From CAZSVP01 sp964637185 (GTDB taxonomy: Bacteria; Patescibacteriota; Saccharimonadia; CAILAD01; BJGX01), in assembly GCA_964637185.1 (NCBI GenBank), contig CAZWVB010000022.1, positions 1 through 5,854 of the forward strand: DNA of 5,854 nucleotides. The letters run 5' to 3'. The position numbers and the translations under genes were made by a program. This document shows positions 5,529 through 5,854 of this stretch, piece by piece. Position 1 is the stretch's first letter, and every line of letters starts with the position of its first letter. The notes below the pieces were generated by a model. The model was not told where the DNA came from. It saw only the letters and a list, made by a program, of their open reading frames with translations, and made no database searches.

Positions 5529-5533
5529 GGAGG
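5529..5533 (+). promoter_or_regulatory. Ribosome binding site of the reductase gene
   Basis: GGAGG, within the purine-rich GGAGGGTGA, ends seven bases before the ATG at 5541. It fixes that start and is the strongest Shine-Dalgarno sequence in the window. Confidence 0.85.
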
Positions 5534-5540
5534 GTGAGAT

Positions 5541-5854
5541 ATGAGTTTCACGCAAATAAAGAAGCGCAACGGTCAGATAGCAATTTTTGATCGAATGCGT
5601 ATTTATCAAGCAATTAGTAAGGCCAGTAGCTCGGCCGAGGGTGAAATACCCGTAGAGCAAATAGACATATTGGTGGATGGCGTAGTTGCTGGACTCGAGG
5701 AGCTATTTGCTGGTGAAATTCCAGATGTGGAATCCACTCAAGACTTAGTAGAACGGGCTCTTATGCAAGGCGGTTTTTACAAAACTGCCCGAAGTTTTAT
5801 TATCTACCGAGACACCCACAAGTCTTTGCGCGAAGCCGCGCAGTCAGAAAAGCT
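5541..5854 (+). CDS. Ribonucleoside reductase, N-terminal ATP-cone (3' end outside window)
   Basis: Only the first 104 codons are present. They form an ATP-cone allosteric domain (about residues 4-94). It begins with IKKRNGQIAIFD and RIYQAISKA, then has the conserved second half STQDLVERALMQGGFYKTARSFIIYRD. ATP-cones at the N-terminus sense ATP/dATP and set overall activity of ribonucleotide reductases, which make deoxynucleotides. NrdR, the other common ATP-cone protein, is unlikely because it has a zinc ribbon before the cone, and here the cone starts at residue 4. Which class (aerobic NrdA, B12-dependent NrdJ or anaerobic NrdD) cannot be told without the catalytic domain, so no symbol is given. 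The tandem NrdR boxes upstream independently support a reductase. A strong ribosome binding site fixes the start. Confidence 0.85.
   Translation, partial: MSFTQIKKRNGQIAIFDRMRIYQAISKASSSAEGEIPVEQIDILVDGVVAGLEELFAGEIPDVESTQDLVERALMQGGFYKTARSFIIYRDTHKSLREAAQSEK

Larger units (their letters stand above)
5211..5540. other. 330-bp non-coding regulatory region between tRNA-Glu and the reductase gene
   Basis: No plausible protein gene is seen on either strand. The tRNA-proximal third is AT-rich, with two T6 tracts twelve bases apart (5276-5281 and 5288-5293). From about 5365 onward it carries the reductase promoter candidate, repeated GTTC/GAAC half-sites, an inverted repeat, two NrdR-like boxes and the ribosome binding site. 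If transcription starts at the 5365-5394 promoter, the leader is about 140 bases. I recognise no riboswitch in it. Confidence 0.7.

Noticed and set aside
1..5854. CRISPR array, insertion sequence or phage attachment site
   Set aside because: No regularly spaced repeats, transposase, terminal inverted repeats, integrase or duplicated tRNA end were seen. The tRNA-Glu 3' end is not repeated within the window.

Overview
The window is a compact chromosomal segment from a bacterium of middling GC content that reads with the standard genetic code. It carries a two-gene non-homologous end-joining (NHEJ) operon, a divergent membrane-anchored alpha/beta hydrolase, a small four-helix membrane protein, a DUF2164 protein next to tRNA-Glu(CTC), and the start of a ribonucleotide reductase under what looks like NrdR control. 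The short intergenic gaps, small hypothetical genes, encoded tRNA CCA and probable leaderless starts would fit a small-genome lineage such as Saccharibacteria/Patescibacteria. Nothing here proves this, and the host assignment is a low-confidence inference.

Layout. Positions 29-3186 (minus strand) hold ku followed by ligD, two bases apart, so they are co-transcribed and probably translationally coupled. Ku binds broken DNA ends and recruits LigD, which trims, fills and seals them. LigD has the order phosphoesterase-ligase-polymerase, and the recognised active-site residues of all three modules are present. Just beyond ligD an extended -10 and an ATG (positions 5-3, minus) suggest another gene running off the left edge. 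Positions 3253-4305 (plus) encode a hydrolase with an N-terminal membrane anchor, divergent from ku across 66 bp. A hairpin at 4306-4335 separates it from the convergent DUF7144-like membrane protein (4354-4752, minus), which has a near-consensus promoter with a palindrome in its spacer. DUF2164 (4899-5117, minus) lies directly behind tRNA-Glu (5136-5210, minus).

Positions 5211-5540 are a non-coding regulatory region. It contains a TTGACA/TATTAT promoter candidate, a GAACTT/AAGTTC inverted repeat, and two NrdR-box-like palindromes 32 bp apart (centre to centre). These precede a strong ribosome binding site and the ATP-cone N-terminus of a ribonucleotide reductase (5541 to the right edge, plus).

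The most striking cross-window signal is in the start sites. At three of them (ku, the hydrolase and the left-edge gene) a -10 hexamer ends exactly six bases before the ATG. At DUF2164 it ends seven bases before. None of these four has a well-placed Shine-Dalgarno sequence. This is the geometry expected of leaderless mRNAs. The DUF7144-like and reductase genes have conventional ribosome binding sites, so two classes of start appear to coexist.
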